DNA of 29,654 bases from an uncultured Selenomonas sp. (GCA_938045435.1 CALIBA010000051.1:1-29654), one strand, 5' to 3'; positions 16,301 through 24,863 are shown, counted from the first letter of the stretch. Notes: a model not told the origin generated them from the letters alone. A program made the numbers and translations.

Positions 16301-17695
16301 TATCGAGGGGGGATGCTCCCCGACCCGAATGATCTGGGATACAAGGCAATTCAGACAGAGGACACACTTTCCTTTATCAAAGAGGAAGGGCAAAAAATCA
16401 TTGACTATATCACCCTTGCAGAACTGCGGCGCGGCGACTCGCCTGCAAAACACTCGGGCTGTGTAAGCTGCATCCGGCGCGTCGAAGGGATTCCAACACT
16501 CGTGCGCATCCTTCAGGCGCTCGGTAAGCTGAAGCTGGACCGCGGGAGCTGGTACTACGGCGCAAACGAGGCAAAGGCATCGACACTGAGCCACCTGCTG
16601 AAAGTCTGCCATCCACGTACGGATGAGACGGCGGCAGATCTAAAGGCGGCGCTTGTGGGGACAGGTATCACGGAGCAGCGCCTCATCGAGACCGCTATGT
16701 ATGCGCCGCAGTGGATTGAACTGCTCGAATCCCATCTCGGCTGGCGCGGCATGGCAAGCGGCTGCTGTTACTTCCAAGCGCATATGAGCGACATCCCGAA
16801 GGACAGGGAGGGCATCATCGCGCGGTACACACCGATTGCCATTGAGGATCTCAAGGCGGGTGCGTTTAACATCGACTGGTTCCGCGCCGCCTACAAAGAG
16901 CTTGGCAAAGCGCATTTTGACCTCCTCTATGAGAGTGCAAAATACATCTCTGACGGCGCAAAACACGCGCGGGCACGCAAATTCGCCGATGCGGTACGCG
17001 GCAAGATGAAGCTGGCGGAGGTCGAAAAGGAAATCAAGGCAAAACGCAACAAGGACCTCGTCATGAGCTATGGACTGATCCCCATGAAGCGTGCAAAGGA
17101 AAAGGATATGCTCGCACGCTATAAATTCCTGCAAAATTTCCTCAAAGAGAGCAAACAGTTCGGCGCACAGCGCCGCGCAAGTGAAGCAAAAGCTGTCGAA
17201 ATCGGGCTGTCGAACCTTGCACGCAACTGCGGGTTTGACGACGTGACGCGTCTCGTATGGACGGCAGAGACGAGACTGATTCAAGAATTTTCCGCACACT
17301 TTACACCAAAGGCCATCGAGGGCACAGAGCTGTGGCTCTCCGTCGCAGAGGACGGCAAGGCATCCATTTCCTACACGAAAAACGGCAAGCCGCTGAAGGC
17401 ACTTCCTGCAAAGCTCAAAAAACATGCCTACGTTCTGGAGCTAAAGGAAGCAGAGAAGAACCTTAGGGAGCAATACAGCCGTTCAAAGAAAATGCTTGAG
17501 GAGGCGATGGAGGACGCCACACCGCTCCTTATGCATGAGGTTGCGAGCCTAATGGAAAACAACCCCGTCATTGCCCCGCTCTTAAAGGTGCTCGTATTCA
17601 AGTCGGAGAACGGTCTCGGCTTCTACGAGGGAGGTGCACTCATGGCGCCTGACGGCACGCGCACAGAGGTCGCAGGACAGGAGATGCAGAGCTAA
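13367..17695 (+). CDS. Giant DUF5724/DUF4132-type protein, N-terminal 1442 residues (frameshifted)
   Basis: A very large, mostly helical cytosolic protein without signal peptide or membrane segments. Much of it looks like HEAT-type repeats (for example the LLRVAPETATRIMKKQN and LLTQKDVNKRLGALDLLLRCK segments). I recognise the layout as DUF5724 followed by DUF4132, relatives of E. coli YehI/MolR; function is unknown. The frame stops at TAA 17693-17695, but frame 1 is open from 17653 and continues with the C-terminal DUF4132 sequence (ELKIAHALDLYESGTW). A single -1 shift, such as one lost base, restores one protein of about 1710 residues to 18498. The ATG at 13367 follows GGAGGAAAG. It lies 18 bp behind the small partner gene. 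The C-terminal domain is lost as sequenced, so the protein may be non-functional unless this is a sequencing error. Confidence 0.85.
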   Translation: MINYRLSEDQLTAYLKTLKAGRKSLDAQGKKLLDALFFYQDRDGDPDYDWTRIAIHFRQERRGKICTAEDVLPPALYPVLDLMMGAALREDLVDIAQHLVNSPYTMGYYRRLIRSRDYHQHAVKIWKLAEDLILQHCEEMRVPRLLREGSSKRAPLPPEQLAVWLDRGDEEVLSIVHDMLVSENNTNVLTYDVLCAIFKSNRTELVELVGKLLLAGKLQEGLRQAICETMDCGRQEHFVYMMGIIEEHNLIRFSSIRRAIATTIGIGGDYADRIDKKQLALMLRVLRDPQEADILLRSADNMEAMVGLWYKGSCDLTELMAGMEQILTDGRPHSVLLVSYVLRAVQDETYERHIAKRVLAQIADGTLDADAMQRIACYLPYITGNFYMPEPENFAQDFDAAVYFKDKQEAIAFFDLCARAMEQMKRKEIEYRPCIFPWYGVTLTKCALARAMVLAALSADGALTDRVAPVLPLSYTGQRAALFLLDRPKTAVQEAAVIELLRVAPETATRIMKKQNLVPHHRADLAALLRLKTVQVRRAVLDLLYTQEDVPLLATIEELLTQKDVNKRLGALDLLLRCKADGRTSQKELLALAHGIKEPTSDEQVLIDELAGTASEDAREKELYDASYRPDFTIDIQYTEKKNGIRSLLSRIIGAQKENAANGYDMATNTVHVVNTLTLADIFPRSDAELLAITEKLNVLYTQHEDYEYKARWYRSDDTTLAAGFYERVDAERAKASPEHIKYYPLSDVWENFYQSEIKDFVTLYQLAVMLKMPKAEDANFEKALKRITGQSRTSFSAALAEKGLKYFGGGYGGERAGRDLVRVLYETHAQENAPFLFAAGLLLMSRAYECFDENLFLVEYKNQWRSGRTRQIMHHNALMQTALHGAQLYADEAEFAASYALRYRMMERLEAHLLHTKQEPDAGMIGMIEHAKAQILGMVKKDVFYQMLLGGQAETVDKDALLAQQRTECTRLSVLERYRGGMLPDPNDLGYKAIQTEDTLSFIKEEGQKIIDYITLAELRRGDSPAKHSGCVSCIRRVEGIPTLVRILQALGKLKLDRGSWYYGANEAKASTLSHLLKVCHPRTDETAADLKAALVGTGITEQRLIETAMYAPQWIELLESHLGWRGMASGCCYFQAHMSDIPKDREGIIARYTPIAIEDLKAGAFNIDWFRAAYKELGKAHFDLLYESAKYISDGAKHARARKFADAVRGKMKLAEVEKEIKAKRNKDLVMSYGLIPMKRAKEKDMLARYKFLQNFLKESKQFGAQRRASEAKAVEIGLSNLARNCGFDDVTRLVWTAETRLIQEFSAHFTPKAIEGTELWLSVAEDGKASISYTKNGKPLKALPAKLKKHAYVLELKEAEKNLREQYSRSKKMLEEAMEDATPLLMHEVASLMENNPVIAPLLKVLVFKSENGLGFYEGGALMAPDGTRTEVAGQEMQS

Positions 17696-18498
17696 AAATC
17701 GCCCACGCACTCGACCTCTACGAGAGCGGTACATGGGCGGCGTATCAAGCATACCTCTTTGAGCGTGAGATCAAACAGCCCTTTAAGCAGGTATTCCGCG
17801 AGCTGTATGTCAAGACTGCGGATGAGCGCGGCAAAAAGGCCAGCCTGCGCTACGCGGGGCATCAGATCCAGCCCGCCAAGACCGTCGCGCTTCTAAAGAC
17901 GCGTCGCTGGGTGGTTGACGGTGAGGAGGGGCTACAGCGGATTTACTACAAGGCGAACATCATCGCACGCATATATGCGCTTGCCGACTGGTTCTCTCCT
18001 GCCGATATTGAGGCACCAACACTCGAATGGGTGGATTTCTTCGACCGAAAGACGTTTAAGAAACTGCCGATAGACAACGTCCCCGACCTCATCTTTACCG
18101 AGGTCATGCGTGACGTTGACCTCGTTGTCTCCGTTGCGCACGTCGGCGGCGTCGATCCCGAGGCGAGCCACTCGACCATTGAGATGCGCCGCGCCATCGC
18201 AACGTTCAACCTGCCGCTGTTCAAACTGGAAAACGTAAGGCTGGAGGGGACGCACGCGCATATCACGGGTAAGCTCGGCGACTACACCGTCCACCTCGGC
18301 AGCGGCGTTGTACAGCAGAAGGCAGGCGCGATGATAAACGTCCTGCCCGTCCACAGTCAGCATCGCGGACGCCTCTTCCTGCCGTTCCTCGATGAGGACC
18401 CAAAGACTGCGGAAATCATGTCAAAAATCATCCTCTTTGCCGAAGACGGGAAAATCAAAGACCCGTTCATTTTAGAGCAGATCCAAAGAGTGCGCTGA
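17653..18498 (+). pseudogene. C-terminal DUF4132 domain, detached by frameshift
   Basis: This reading frame has no start of its own at its beginning; it continues the preceding gene after a -1 shift somewhere in 17653-17695. The translated part is well conserved in character: IKQPFKQVFRELYV, RYAGHQIQPAKTVALL, ARIYALADWFSPADIEAPTL, FTEVMRDVDLVVSVAHVGG, HLGSGVV, NVLPVHSQHRGRLFLPFLDE and DPKTAEIMSKIILFAED, all typical of the DUF4132 C-terminus. Absence of stops and intact motifs suggest either a very recent mutation or a base error. A GTG at 17911 could start a 195-residue fragment, but no good ribosome site supports it. The canonical X-XXY-YYZ slippery heptamer is not seen before the stop, so programmed frameshifting is unlikely. 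A strong terminator follows at 18500-18550. Confidence 0.85.
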
Positions 18499-18499
18499 C

Positions 18500-18550
18500 T
18501 GCATAAAAAAGCCAGTCGTATGCTAAGCATACGACTGGCTTTTTTATGCA
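18500..18550. terminator. Bidirectional terminator between DUF4132 gene and narI
   Basis: A perfect 24-bp stem (18500-18523 with 18527-18550) and a 3-nt TAA loop. A- and T-runs on both sides give a T-tail in each direction, fitting two convergent genes. Confidence 0.9.
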
Positions 18551-18558
18551 ATAATCCT

Positions 18559-19224
18559 TTACTTTTTCCGATAGATGATGGGACTGCGCACGACGTACTC
18601 AAACGGTGCGCTGAGGCAGTGGACGAGGCGCGTAAACGGAAAGAGGAACGCGACCGCCATCCACGCCAGCATATGGATACGGAACATAAGCGGCACGTTC
18701 TCCATATAGCCAATCTCAGGACTGAGCATGAGAAGGGAGCGGAACCACGGTGAAATTGTTTCGCGGTAATCAAAACCGCCCTGCACAGCGTTCAGCGTTG
18801 TGGATGCACAGCCCGTAAAGATGGCGAGAAAGAGGAAGAGATAAATCCACCTGTCCATGCAAGAGGTATTGACGGCCATCCGATCCTTGCCGAAGCGGCG
18901 AATGAGCAGCAGGATGAACCCCCCGAAGAAAAGAATCCCTGCGGGTACGCCCCCGCCGAGAGCAATGATGTGATAGAGATGTTCATTGATGCCCGCCGCC
19001 TCGGTCATGAACTTCGGAATGAGCACGCCGATGATGTGCCCGCCGAGCGCCATGACAAGCCCGAGGTGGAACATCGGCCCCGCGATCTTCAGGTCGCTCT
19101 TGGAGAGGAACTGACTGGACTTCGTTGTCCAGTTCCGCTCAAAGACGGTGTAGCGCACGATCGTCCCCACGATGAGAAACGTGAATGCGATGTAGGGGAG
19201 CACGCCCCATATGAATTGTTTCAT
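18559..19224 (-). CDS. narI: Respiratory nitrate reductase gamma subunit
   Basis: A 221-residue membrane cytochrome b subunit with about five transmembrane helices. It takes electrons from menaquinol and passes them to NarH, releasing protons outside. The four haem-ligating histidines are present at family positions: H53 and H63 (MFHLGLVMALGGHIIG) and H184 and H202 (FRIHMLAWMA and RLVHCLSAP). Length matches the E. coli subunit. Its ATG at 19222-19224 overlaps the narJ stop by one base, so translation is coupled. It is the last gene of narGHJI and is followed by the strong terminator at 18500-18550. Confidence 0.96.
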   Translation of the reverse strand: MKQFIWGVLPYIAFTFLIVGTIVRYTVFERNWTTKSSQFLSKSDLKIAGPMFHLGLVMALGGHIIGVLIPKFMTEAAGINEHLYHIIALGGGVPAGILFFGGFILLLIRRFGKDRMAVNTSCMDRWIYLFLFLAIFTGCASTTLNAVQGGFDYRETISPWFRSLLMLSPEIGYMENVPLMFRIHMLAWMAVAFLFPFTRLVHCLSAPFEYVVRSPIIYRKK

Positions 19225-19757
19225 TATGCTGTCCTCCCTTCGAGAGCGGATGCCTCCGTAAGCACGACATCAAGGAGAAACGCATACGGCAGTTTCGCCT
19301 CGATGAGACGGTCACGCAAAAGTTCGAGCTTTGGCCGCACCTCCGTTAGGATGTGCACCGCCTGTGGCTCAGATACCGCCGAGGCAAGCTCTAAGAGCGC
19401 AGGCAGATAGTCCGGCAGTTCGTTCTGGAGGTCAAAACCGCTGTCGAGAAAGAGCTGCTTGTAGCGCAGCAGTTCCTCGGACTGTTTGCCAAAATCCGTG
19501 CGGTTATGCGTTGTGAGATAGAGGTTCGTATTCTGCGAGAAGTCAAAGGCGCGCACATAGGCATCCTCGAACTCTCCTTGGCTGCTCTCCTGTATATAGT
19601 CAAAGAATTCCTCAAACACTGCACGCGATTGGGGACGCTCGATCTCCGAGGCAGCAGCAGCACATGCCGGAACACTCTCCCACCATGCGGCAGACGGATA
19701 TTCAAAGAGATATGCCGCAAGAAGCAGCTCATTGCGGATGCGGTTGACAGGCTCCAT
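19224..19757 (-). CDS. narJ: Nitrate reductase molybdenum cofactor assembly chaperone
   Basis: A 177-residue member of the TorD/DmsD/NarJ chaperone family. NarJ binds apo-NarG and holds the NarGH complex in the cytoplasm until the molybdenum cofactor and Fe-S centres are inserted; it is not part of the final enzyme. The family pattern is visible: LAAYLFEYPSAAWWE at the start, then AYVRAFDFSQNTNLYLTTH (the FD...LYL-TH core) and ELPDYLPALLEL. The ATG at 19755-19757 overlaps the narH stop as ATGA and has GGAGG 9 nt upstream, which decides it over the in-frame ATG at 19778. It overlaps narI by one base. Confidence 0.93.
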   Translation of the reverse strand: MEPVNRIRNELLLAAYLFEYPSAAWWESVPACAAAASEIERPQSRAVFEEFFDYIQESSQGEFEDAYVRAFDFSQNTNLYLTTHNRTDFGKQSEELLRYKQLFLDSGFDLQNELPDYLPALLELASAVSEPQAVHILTEVRPKLELLRDRLIEAKLPYAFLLDVVLTEASALEGRTA

Positions 19758-21178
19758 CAGCAGCAGCCTCCGGGACATGCATAGCCAACCGCGCCTTGCA
19801 GCTCGCGCAGCTTTTCATGCGTGACATCCTGAAGCCCCGCGGGGATATTGAAGCGGTCGCGGCGCTTTGCAACGCCGAGCAGGCGGTACATCGCCTCATA
19901 GGTTTCAATATCGTGCGTGAGGCCTTCCGGCAGGGCTTCGCCCGTCTGCTTTGCACGCATGACGGCACGCAGCTCGAGGAGGACGTGCAGCACGCGCTCG
20001 ATCGCCGCCTCATCCCCCGCCGTCAAGAGCTGCGCGAGGTAGGCGACAGGGATGCGCATCTCGGCTGCCCCTGGGAAAAATACCTTCTCCTCGACGCGCC
20101 GCGCAATTGGGCTGAGGGGCGGTACATACCAGACATTCGGCAGCGTGCGGTACTCCGGATGGAGCGGGAACGCGAGCTGCCACTCAGCGATGAGCCTATA
20201 CGCGGGCGAATCCTGTGCAGCGCGCATCCAGCGGTCGGGGATGCCCGCCTCCTTTGCCGCCGTTACGACCGCAGGATCGTTCGGGTCGCAGAGCGCACCG
20301 AGGTACGCCTTGTAGATATCCTTCGGGTCGGGCGTGGATGCCGCCTCTTTCACCTTGTCCGCATCGTAGAGCAAGACACCGATATAGCGCATACGTCCGA
20401 CACAGCCGTCGCTGCACACGGTCGGCAGACCGTTCTCAAGACGCGGGAAGCAGAACGTGCATTTTTCCGCCTTGTTCGTCTCCCAGTTGTAGTAGATTTT
20501 TTTATAGGGACACGACGGAACGCAGTGACGCCAGCCGCGGCAGCCGTCCTGCGAGATGAGCACCACGCCGTCCTCGTCGCGCTTGTAGATCGCACCCGAT
20601 GGGCACGCCGCCACGCACGCGGGGTTGAGACAGTGGTTGCACAGGCGCGGCAGATGCTTCATGAAGATGTCGTGGAACTCGAGTGTGATCTCCTGCCCCA
20701 TCTTGCTGAGATTGTAGTCACGCCGTGCGGACTGCCCATCTGCAAGATCATCCTCCCAGTTCGGCCCCCATTTGATCTCCATGCGCTTTTGTGTAATGAG
20801 AGAGCGGGGCCGCGCCACAGGCTGATGGTTGCGCCGCTTCGTGTGAATCAGTGTCTCATAGTCGTACGTCCACGGTTCATAGTAGTCGTCCATCTCGGGC
20901 TGCTGCGGATGGTAGAACAGCTTTGCAAGACGCGTCGTCATGCCGCCCGTCTTGAGTCCGAGCACACCGTCACGCAGTTCCCAGCCGCCCTTCCACTTCT
21001 CCTGATTCTCCCACTGCTTCGGATAGCCGATGCCGGGCTTCGTCTCGACGTTGTTGAAATACATATACTCCGCGCCGCGCCGGTTCGTCCAGACGTTCTT
21101 GCACAGGATGGAGCACGTGTGACAGCCAATGCACTTGTCGAGATTCATGACCATCGCAATCTGTGCTTTAATCTTCAA
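19757..21178 (-). CDS. narH: Respiratory nitrate reductase beta subunit
   Basis: A 473-residue Fe-S subunit that wires electrons from NarI haem to the NarG active site on the cytoplasmic face of the membrane. The first cluster motif is CIGCHTCSILC (C16, C19, C22, C26). Next come CNHCLNPACVAACPSGAIYK and CRGWRHCVPSCP, where Trp replaces one Cys as in other NarH (a [3Fe-4S] centre), and EKCTFCFPRLENGLPTVCSDG. Together these supply one [3Fe-4S] and three [4Fe-4S] clusters. The start is TTG at 21176-21178: it gives MKIKAQIAMVMNLDKC, matching known NarH N-termini, and GGAGGAGG lies 8 nt upstream. The start lies inside the narG end (11-nt overlap), so translation is coupled. It ends in a small Cys-rich tail (CPGGCC). 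Confidence 0.96.
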   Translation of the reverse strand: MKIKAQIAMVMNLDKCIGCHTCSILCKNVWTNRRGAEYMYFNNVETKPGIGYPKQWENQEKWKGGWELRDGVLGLKTGGMTTRLAKLFYHPQQPEMDDYYEPWTYDYETLIHTKRRNHQPVARPRSLITQKRMEIKWGPNWEDDLADGQSARRDYNLSKMGQEITLEFHDIFMKHLPRLCNHCLNPACVAACPSGAIYKRDEDGVVLISQDGCRGWRHCVPSCPYKKIYYNWETNKAEKCTFCFPRLENGLPTVCSDGCVGRMRYIGVLLYDADKVKEAASTPDPKDIYKAYLGALCDPNDPAVVTAAKEAGIPDRWMRAAQDSPAYRLIAEWQLAFPLHPEYRTLPNVWYVPPLSPIARRVEEKVFFPGAAEMRIPVAYLAQLLTAGDEAAIERVLHVLLELRAVMRAKQTGEALPEGLTHDIETYEAMYRLLGVAKRRDRFNIPAGLQDVTHEKLRELQGAVGYACPGGCC

Positions 21179-24100
21179 GCCAATCTACCTCCTCCATGCG
21201 CCGCACGACAACGTACGAGTCGCGCTGATTGCCCGTCGGGCCATAGTAGTTGAAACCGTAGCTGAGCTGCCCGTAGCCGCCGATGAGGTGGGTGGGCTTG
21301 ATGTGGATGTGGGTCGGCGTGTTGTGCGTGCCTGCGCGCGTGCCCGAGATCTTCGAGCCCGGCACATTGATGTGGCGGTCCTGCGCGTGGTGCATAAAGA
21401 CCGCACCGTGCGGGATACGCGGCGAGACGACGACGCGCGAAGCGACCACACCGTTGCGGTTGTACAGTTCGATCCAGTCGTTGTCCTTCACGCCGATCTC
21501 CGCCGCATCCTTCTCGCTCATCCAGACGCTCTGTCCGCCGCGGAACATCGTGAGCATCTGCTGCGCGTCGAAGTACATGCTGTGCGTGCTCCACTTGTTG
21601 TGGGGTGTCAGATATTTCAGCGTGATCTCCTTCTGCGTGCCGTTCAGCGACTTGTTCATCGGACGGAAGTCGAGGATCGGGCGGTAGATCGCCTGCGCCT
21701 CGCCAAACTCGCGCATGACCTCGTGATCCATGTAGAAATGCTGCCGCCCCGTGAGCGTGCGGAACGGAATGAGCTCCTCCACATTGTTCGTAAAGGGGGT
21801 ATAGCGGCGGTTCTGGTTGCTGCCCGTAAAGGTCGGCGCGGTGATGGTCTCGCGCGGCTGTATCGCCACTTGGTCAAAGGTAAAACGATCCTCCTCGCGA
21901 TCCTTCGCGAGCTTCACAAGGTCAGAGAGACCCGTACGCTTCTCGACCGCCTCCCATGCGCGCACTGCCGTGCGTCCGCAGGTCGTCGGGGACATCCCGA
22001 GCACGGCATCACATGCCTGCCGCGCCTCGTAGATCGAGGGACAGCCGTACGAGACATAGTCCTTGTTCTGGATGATGCCGTTGCGCTGGCGGATCTCCTC
22101 GTAGTCCTCCGCCGAGTCCCATGTATTGCCGTGGCTCGCCGTCTTGCCGCCCGCATTCGGACCGAGCGCAATCCACTTCTCGTAGAGCTTCGTGTAGTCA
22201 ATCGTGTTCGAGGCGATGTTGGGCATGGTCTTGCCGGGAATCGGCTCGCACTCGCCCTTGCTCCAGTCGCGCACCACGCCGTCCGGCTGTGCCAGCTCCG
22301 CTTCGCTGTCATGCCCGAGTGGAGTCGCGGCGATGTTCGTGTACGGCGTGAGCCCCGCGTCCTTTGCGACCTCAGACACCGCCTGTGCCAATGTACGGTA
22401 GATATCCCAGTCCGTACGCGACTCCCAGAGCGGATCGACCGCCGGCTGGAAGGGGTGGACGAACGGGTGCATATCCGTCGAGGAGAGGTCGGTCTTCTCG
22501 TACCACGTCGCCGTCGGCAGCACAATGTCGGAGTAAAGCGCGTTGCCCGCCATGCGGAAATCAAGCGAAACGAGGAGGTCGAGCTTGCCCTCGAGCGCGC
22601 CGCCCGGCTGCATGAGCTCCTCCTTCTCGCGCCACTTCACCTCCTGCGGACGCGTCGCACAGTCCTCCTCCTGGAAGATGCTGTTCTCCGTGCCGAGGAG
22701 ATATTTGAGGAAATAGTCGTTGCCCTTCGCGGACGAGCCGAGGAGGTTGCACCGCCAGACAAAGAGGTTGCGCGGGAAATTCTCCGGTGCATCGGGGTCT
22801 TCCCATGCAAATTTGAGACTCTTGTCCTTCAGACTCTTGACGATGTATTCCTTGATGCCGTCCGCGCCCTCGAAGCCCGCCGCCTTCGCATCTGCCGCGA
22901 GGTCGTTCGAGCCGCGGTTGAACGTTGGGTAGGACGGTGCCCACCCCAGACGCGCCGCGAGCACAGCATAGTCCGCCGCGTGATTGTAGCGTGCATTTTC
23001 GTTCGCCGCCGTCAGTGCGTCCGTCTGGATCTCGTCGCTGCGCCACTGGTCGGTCGCAAAGTAGTAGAACGAGGTCGAGTTGAGCAGCTTCGGCGGTCCC
23101 TGCCAGTCCGAGCCGCTCATGATGCGCGCCCAGCCCTCATTCGGGCGCAGTTTCTCCTGCCCGACGTAGTGTGCCCAGCCGCCGCCGTTGCGCCCCTCGC
23201 AGCCCGTAAAGAGGAGGAGGTTGATGATCGTGCGGTAGACCGCATCCGCGTGGAACCAGTGGTTGATGCCGCCGCCCATGATAATCATGGTGCGACCGTT
23301 CGTCTTGATGGCGTTGTCCGCAATCTCGCGCGCCGTCTTGATAACGAGATCGGGCGAAATGCCCGTGTACTTCTCCTGCCATGCGGGCGTGTACGGCGTG
23401 TCGTCCTCGTACGAGCCCGCGCTCTCGCCGCCGATGCCGCGATCGATCGCATAGTTCGCAAGTGTGAGATCGTAGACCGTCGTAACGAGCACCTCGCCCG
23501 CCGCCGTCTTGATGCTGCGCACGGGCAGAGCGCGCGTCAGCGTGCGCTCCCTGCGGTCGTTGCCGAAGTACGGGAGCTCGACCTCGACCGTCCCCGTCTT
23601 GTCATCCCAGACGCTAAGACGCGGGCAGATCTCCGCGCCCGTGTCGCGGTTCTCCTCACGGATGTTCCACTTCTCTTGTGTACTCCAACGCTCGCCGAGC
23701 GTGCCGTTCGGAATGACGATCTCGCCCGTCTTGTCGTCCACGACGTAGTAACGGAAGTCGGAATGCTTTTCATCGCGTCCCATGTCACGCGCAGAAAGCA
23801 TACGCCCGGGGATGTAAGTACCGTCCTCTTTCTTCTCGATGCGCACGAGGAACGGGAAGTCCGTATACTTTCGCGTGTACTCGAGGAAGAACGGCGTTGT
23901 TTGATCAACGTAGTATTCTTTGAGGATGACGTGTCCCATCGCCATCGCCATCGCCGAGTCGCTGCCGACCTTGAGTGGGATCCATGTGTCCGCGAACATC
24001 GAGGACTCGGCGTAGTCGGGCGCAATCGAGACGACCTTTGTGCCCTTGTAGCGCACCTCCGCCATAAAATGTGCGTCCGGCGTGCGCGTCAGCGGGATAT

Positions 24101-24863
24101 TCGAGCCCCATGTGATGAGATAGCCCGCATTGTACCAGTCGCTCGACTCAGGCACATCCGTCTGCTCGCCCCAGATCTGCGGGCTCGCGGGCGGCAGATC
24201 GGCATACCAGTCGTAAAACGAGAGTCCGACACCGCCCATCAGCTGCATGAAACGGATGCCCGCCGCATAGCTCAGCATCGACATCGCGGGGATGACGGAG
24301 AAGCCGAAGATGCGATCCGAGCCATAGGTGTACGCCGTGTAGAGCACGGAGGCGGCGATCAGCTCGCTGACCTCCTGCCAGTTCGAGCGCACAAAGCCGC
24401 CCATACCGCGTGCCTGCTTGTACTTTTTCTTCTTGGCGGGATCGGAGGCAATGCTCTTCCACGCCTCGTACGCGTTCGGATGCGCCGCACGCGCCGCACG
24501 CCAAAGAGCCGCGAGTTCCCCGCGCATGTACGGGAACTTCACGCGGTGCGGGCTGTAGAGATACCATGAAAACGTCGTTCCGCGCGGGCAGCCGCGCGGC
24601 TCAAAGTCCGGCATGTCCGGCGCCGTTTCCGGATAGTCCGTTGCCTGATTCTCCCACGCCACAATTCCGTTCTTGACATGCACATTCCAGCTGCACGAGC
24701 CCGTGCAGTTGACCCCGTGCGTCGTGCGAACCGTCTTATCGAACGACCAGCGGTCGCGGTACATGTTCTCCCATGCACGCCCGCCCTCGTGTGTCTCTGC
24801 GTGTCCGTCTGCAGATATAGACGTTGGAACAAGATACTTAAACTTCTTAAAAATACTGCTCAC
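21168..24863 (-). CDS. narG: Respiratory nitrate reductase alpha subunit
   Basis: A 1231-residue molybdenum enzyme that reduces nitrate to nitrite at a bis-MGD cofactor, anchored to the cytoplasmic side of the membrane by NarI. The FS0 cluster ligands are H49, C53, C57 and C92 (THGVNCTGSCSW and EPRGCPRG). D222 in DWYADLPPASP falls at the position of the E. coli Mo-ligand Asp222. Other family stretches are WGEQTDVPES, RYKGTKVVSIAPDYAE, GGGWAHYVGQEKLRP and the end THLIGGYGQLSYGFNYYG. The length is close to E. coli NarG. The start is GTG at 24861-24863 with GAGGGG upstream. There is no functional twin-arginine signal, as expected for NarG. It heads narGHJI behind a CRP/FNR-type site at 24949-24968. 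No narK or molybdenum cofactor genes lie in the window. Confidence 0.97.
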   Translation of the reverse strand: MSSIFKKFKYLVPTSISADGHAETHEGGRAWENMYRDRWSFDKTVRTTHGVNCTGSCSWNVHVKNGIVAWENQATDYPETAPDMPDFEPRGCPRGTTFSWYLYSPHRVKFPYMRGELAALWRAARAAHPNAYEAWKSIASDPAKKKKYKQARGMGGFVRSNWQEVSELIAASVLYTAYTYGSDRIFGFSVIPAMSMLSYAAGIRFMQLMGGVGLSFYDWYADLPPASPQIWGEQTDVPESSDWYNAGYLITWGSNIPLTRTPDAHFMAEVRYKGTKVVSIAPDYAESSMFADTWIPLKVGSDSAMAMAMGHVILKEYYVDQTTPFFLEYTRKYTDFPFLVRIEKKEDGTYIPGRMLSARDMGRDEKHSDFRYYVVDDKTGEIVIPNGTLGERWSTQEKWNIREENRDTGAEICPRLSVWDDKTGTVEVELPYFGNDRRERTLTRALPVRSIKTAAGEVLVTTVYDLTLANYAIDRGIGGESAGSYEDDTPYTPAWQEKYTGISPDLVIKTAREIADNAIKTNGRTMIIMGGGINHWFHADAVYRTIINLLLFTGCEGRNGGGWAHYVGQEKLRPNEGWARIMSGSDWQGPPKLLNSTSFYYFATDQWRSDEIQTDALTAANENARYNHAADYAVLAARLGWAPSYPTFNRGSNDLAADAKAAGFEGADGIKEYIVKSLKDKSLKFAWEDPDAPENFPRNLFVWRCNLLGSSAKGNDYFLKYLLGTENSIFQEEDCATRPQEVKWREKEELMQPGGALEGKLDLLVSLDFRMAGNALYSDIVLPTATWYEKTDLSSTDMHPFVHPFQPAVDPLWESRTDWDIYRTLAQAVSEVAKDAGLTPYTNIAATPLGHDSEAELAQPDGVVRDWSKGECEPIPGKTMPNIASNTIDYTKLYEKWIALGPNAGGKTASHGNTWDSAEDYEEIRQRNGIIQNKDYVSYGCPSIYEARQACDAVLGMSPTTCGRTAVRAWEAVEKRTGLSDLVKLAKDREEDRFTFDQVAIQPRETITAPTFTGSNQNRRYTPFTNNVEELIPFRTLTGRQHFYMDHEVMREFGEAQAIYRPILDFRPMNKSLNGTQKEITLKYLTPHNKWSTHSMYFDAQQMLTMFRGGQSVWMSEKDAAEIGVKDNDWIELYNRNGVVASRVVVSPRIPHGAVFMHHAQDRHINVPGSKISGTRAGTHNTPTHIHIKPTHLIGGYGQLSYGFNYYGPTGNQRDSYVVVRRMEEVDWLED

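Noticed and set aside
17680..17700. Programmed -1 frameshifting in the DUF4132 gene
   Set aside because: No X-XXY-YYZ heptamer precedes the stop in frame; the A-run comes after the stop codon.
21129..24569. A 1146-codon open frame on the + strand opposite narG and the start of narH
   Set aside because: The translation is Arg/Val/His-rich with no domain, and narG on the other strand is fully conserved; it is an antisense shadow of GC-rich codons.
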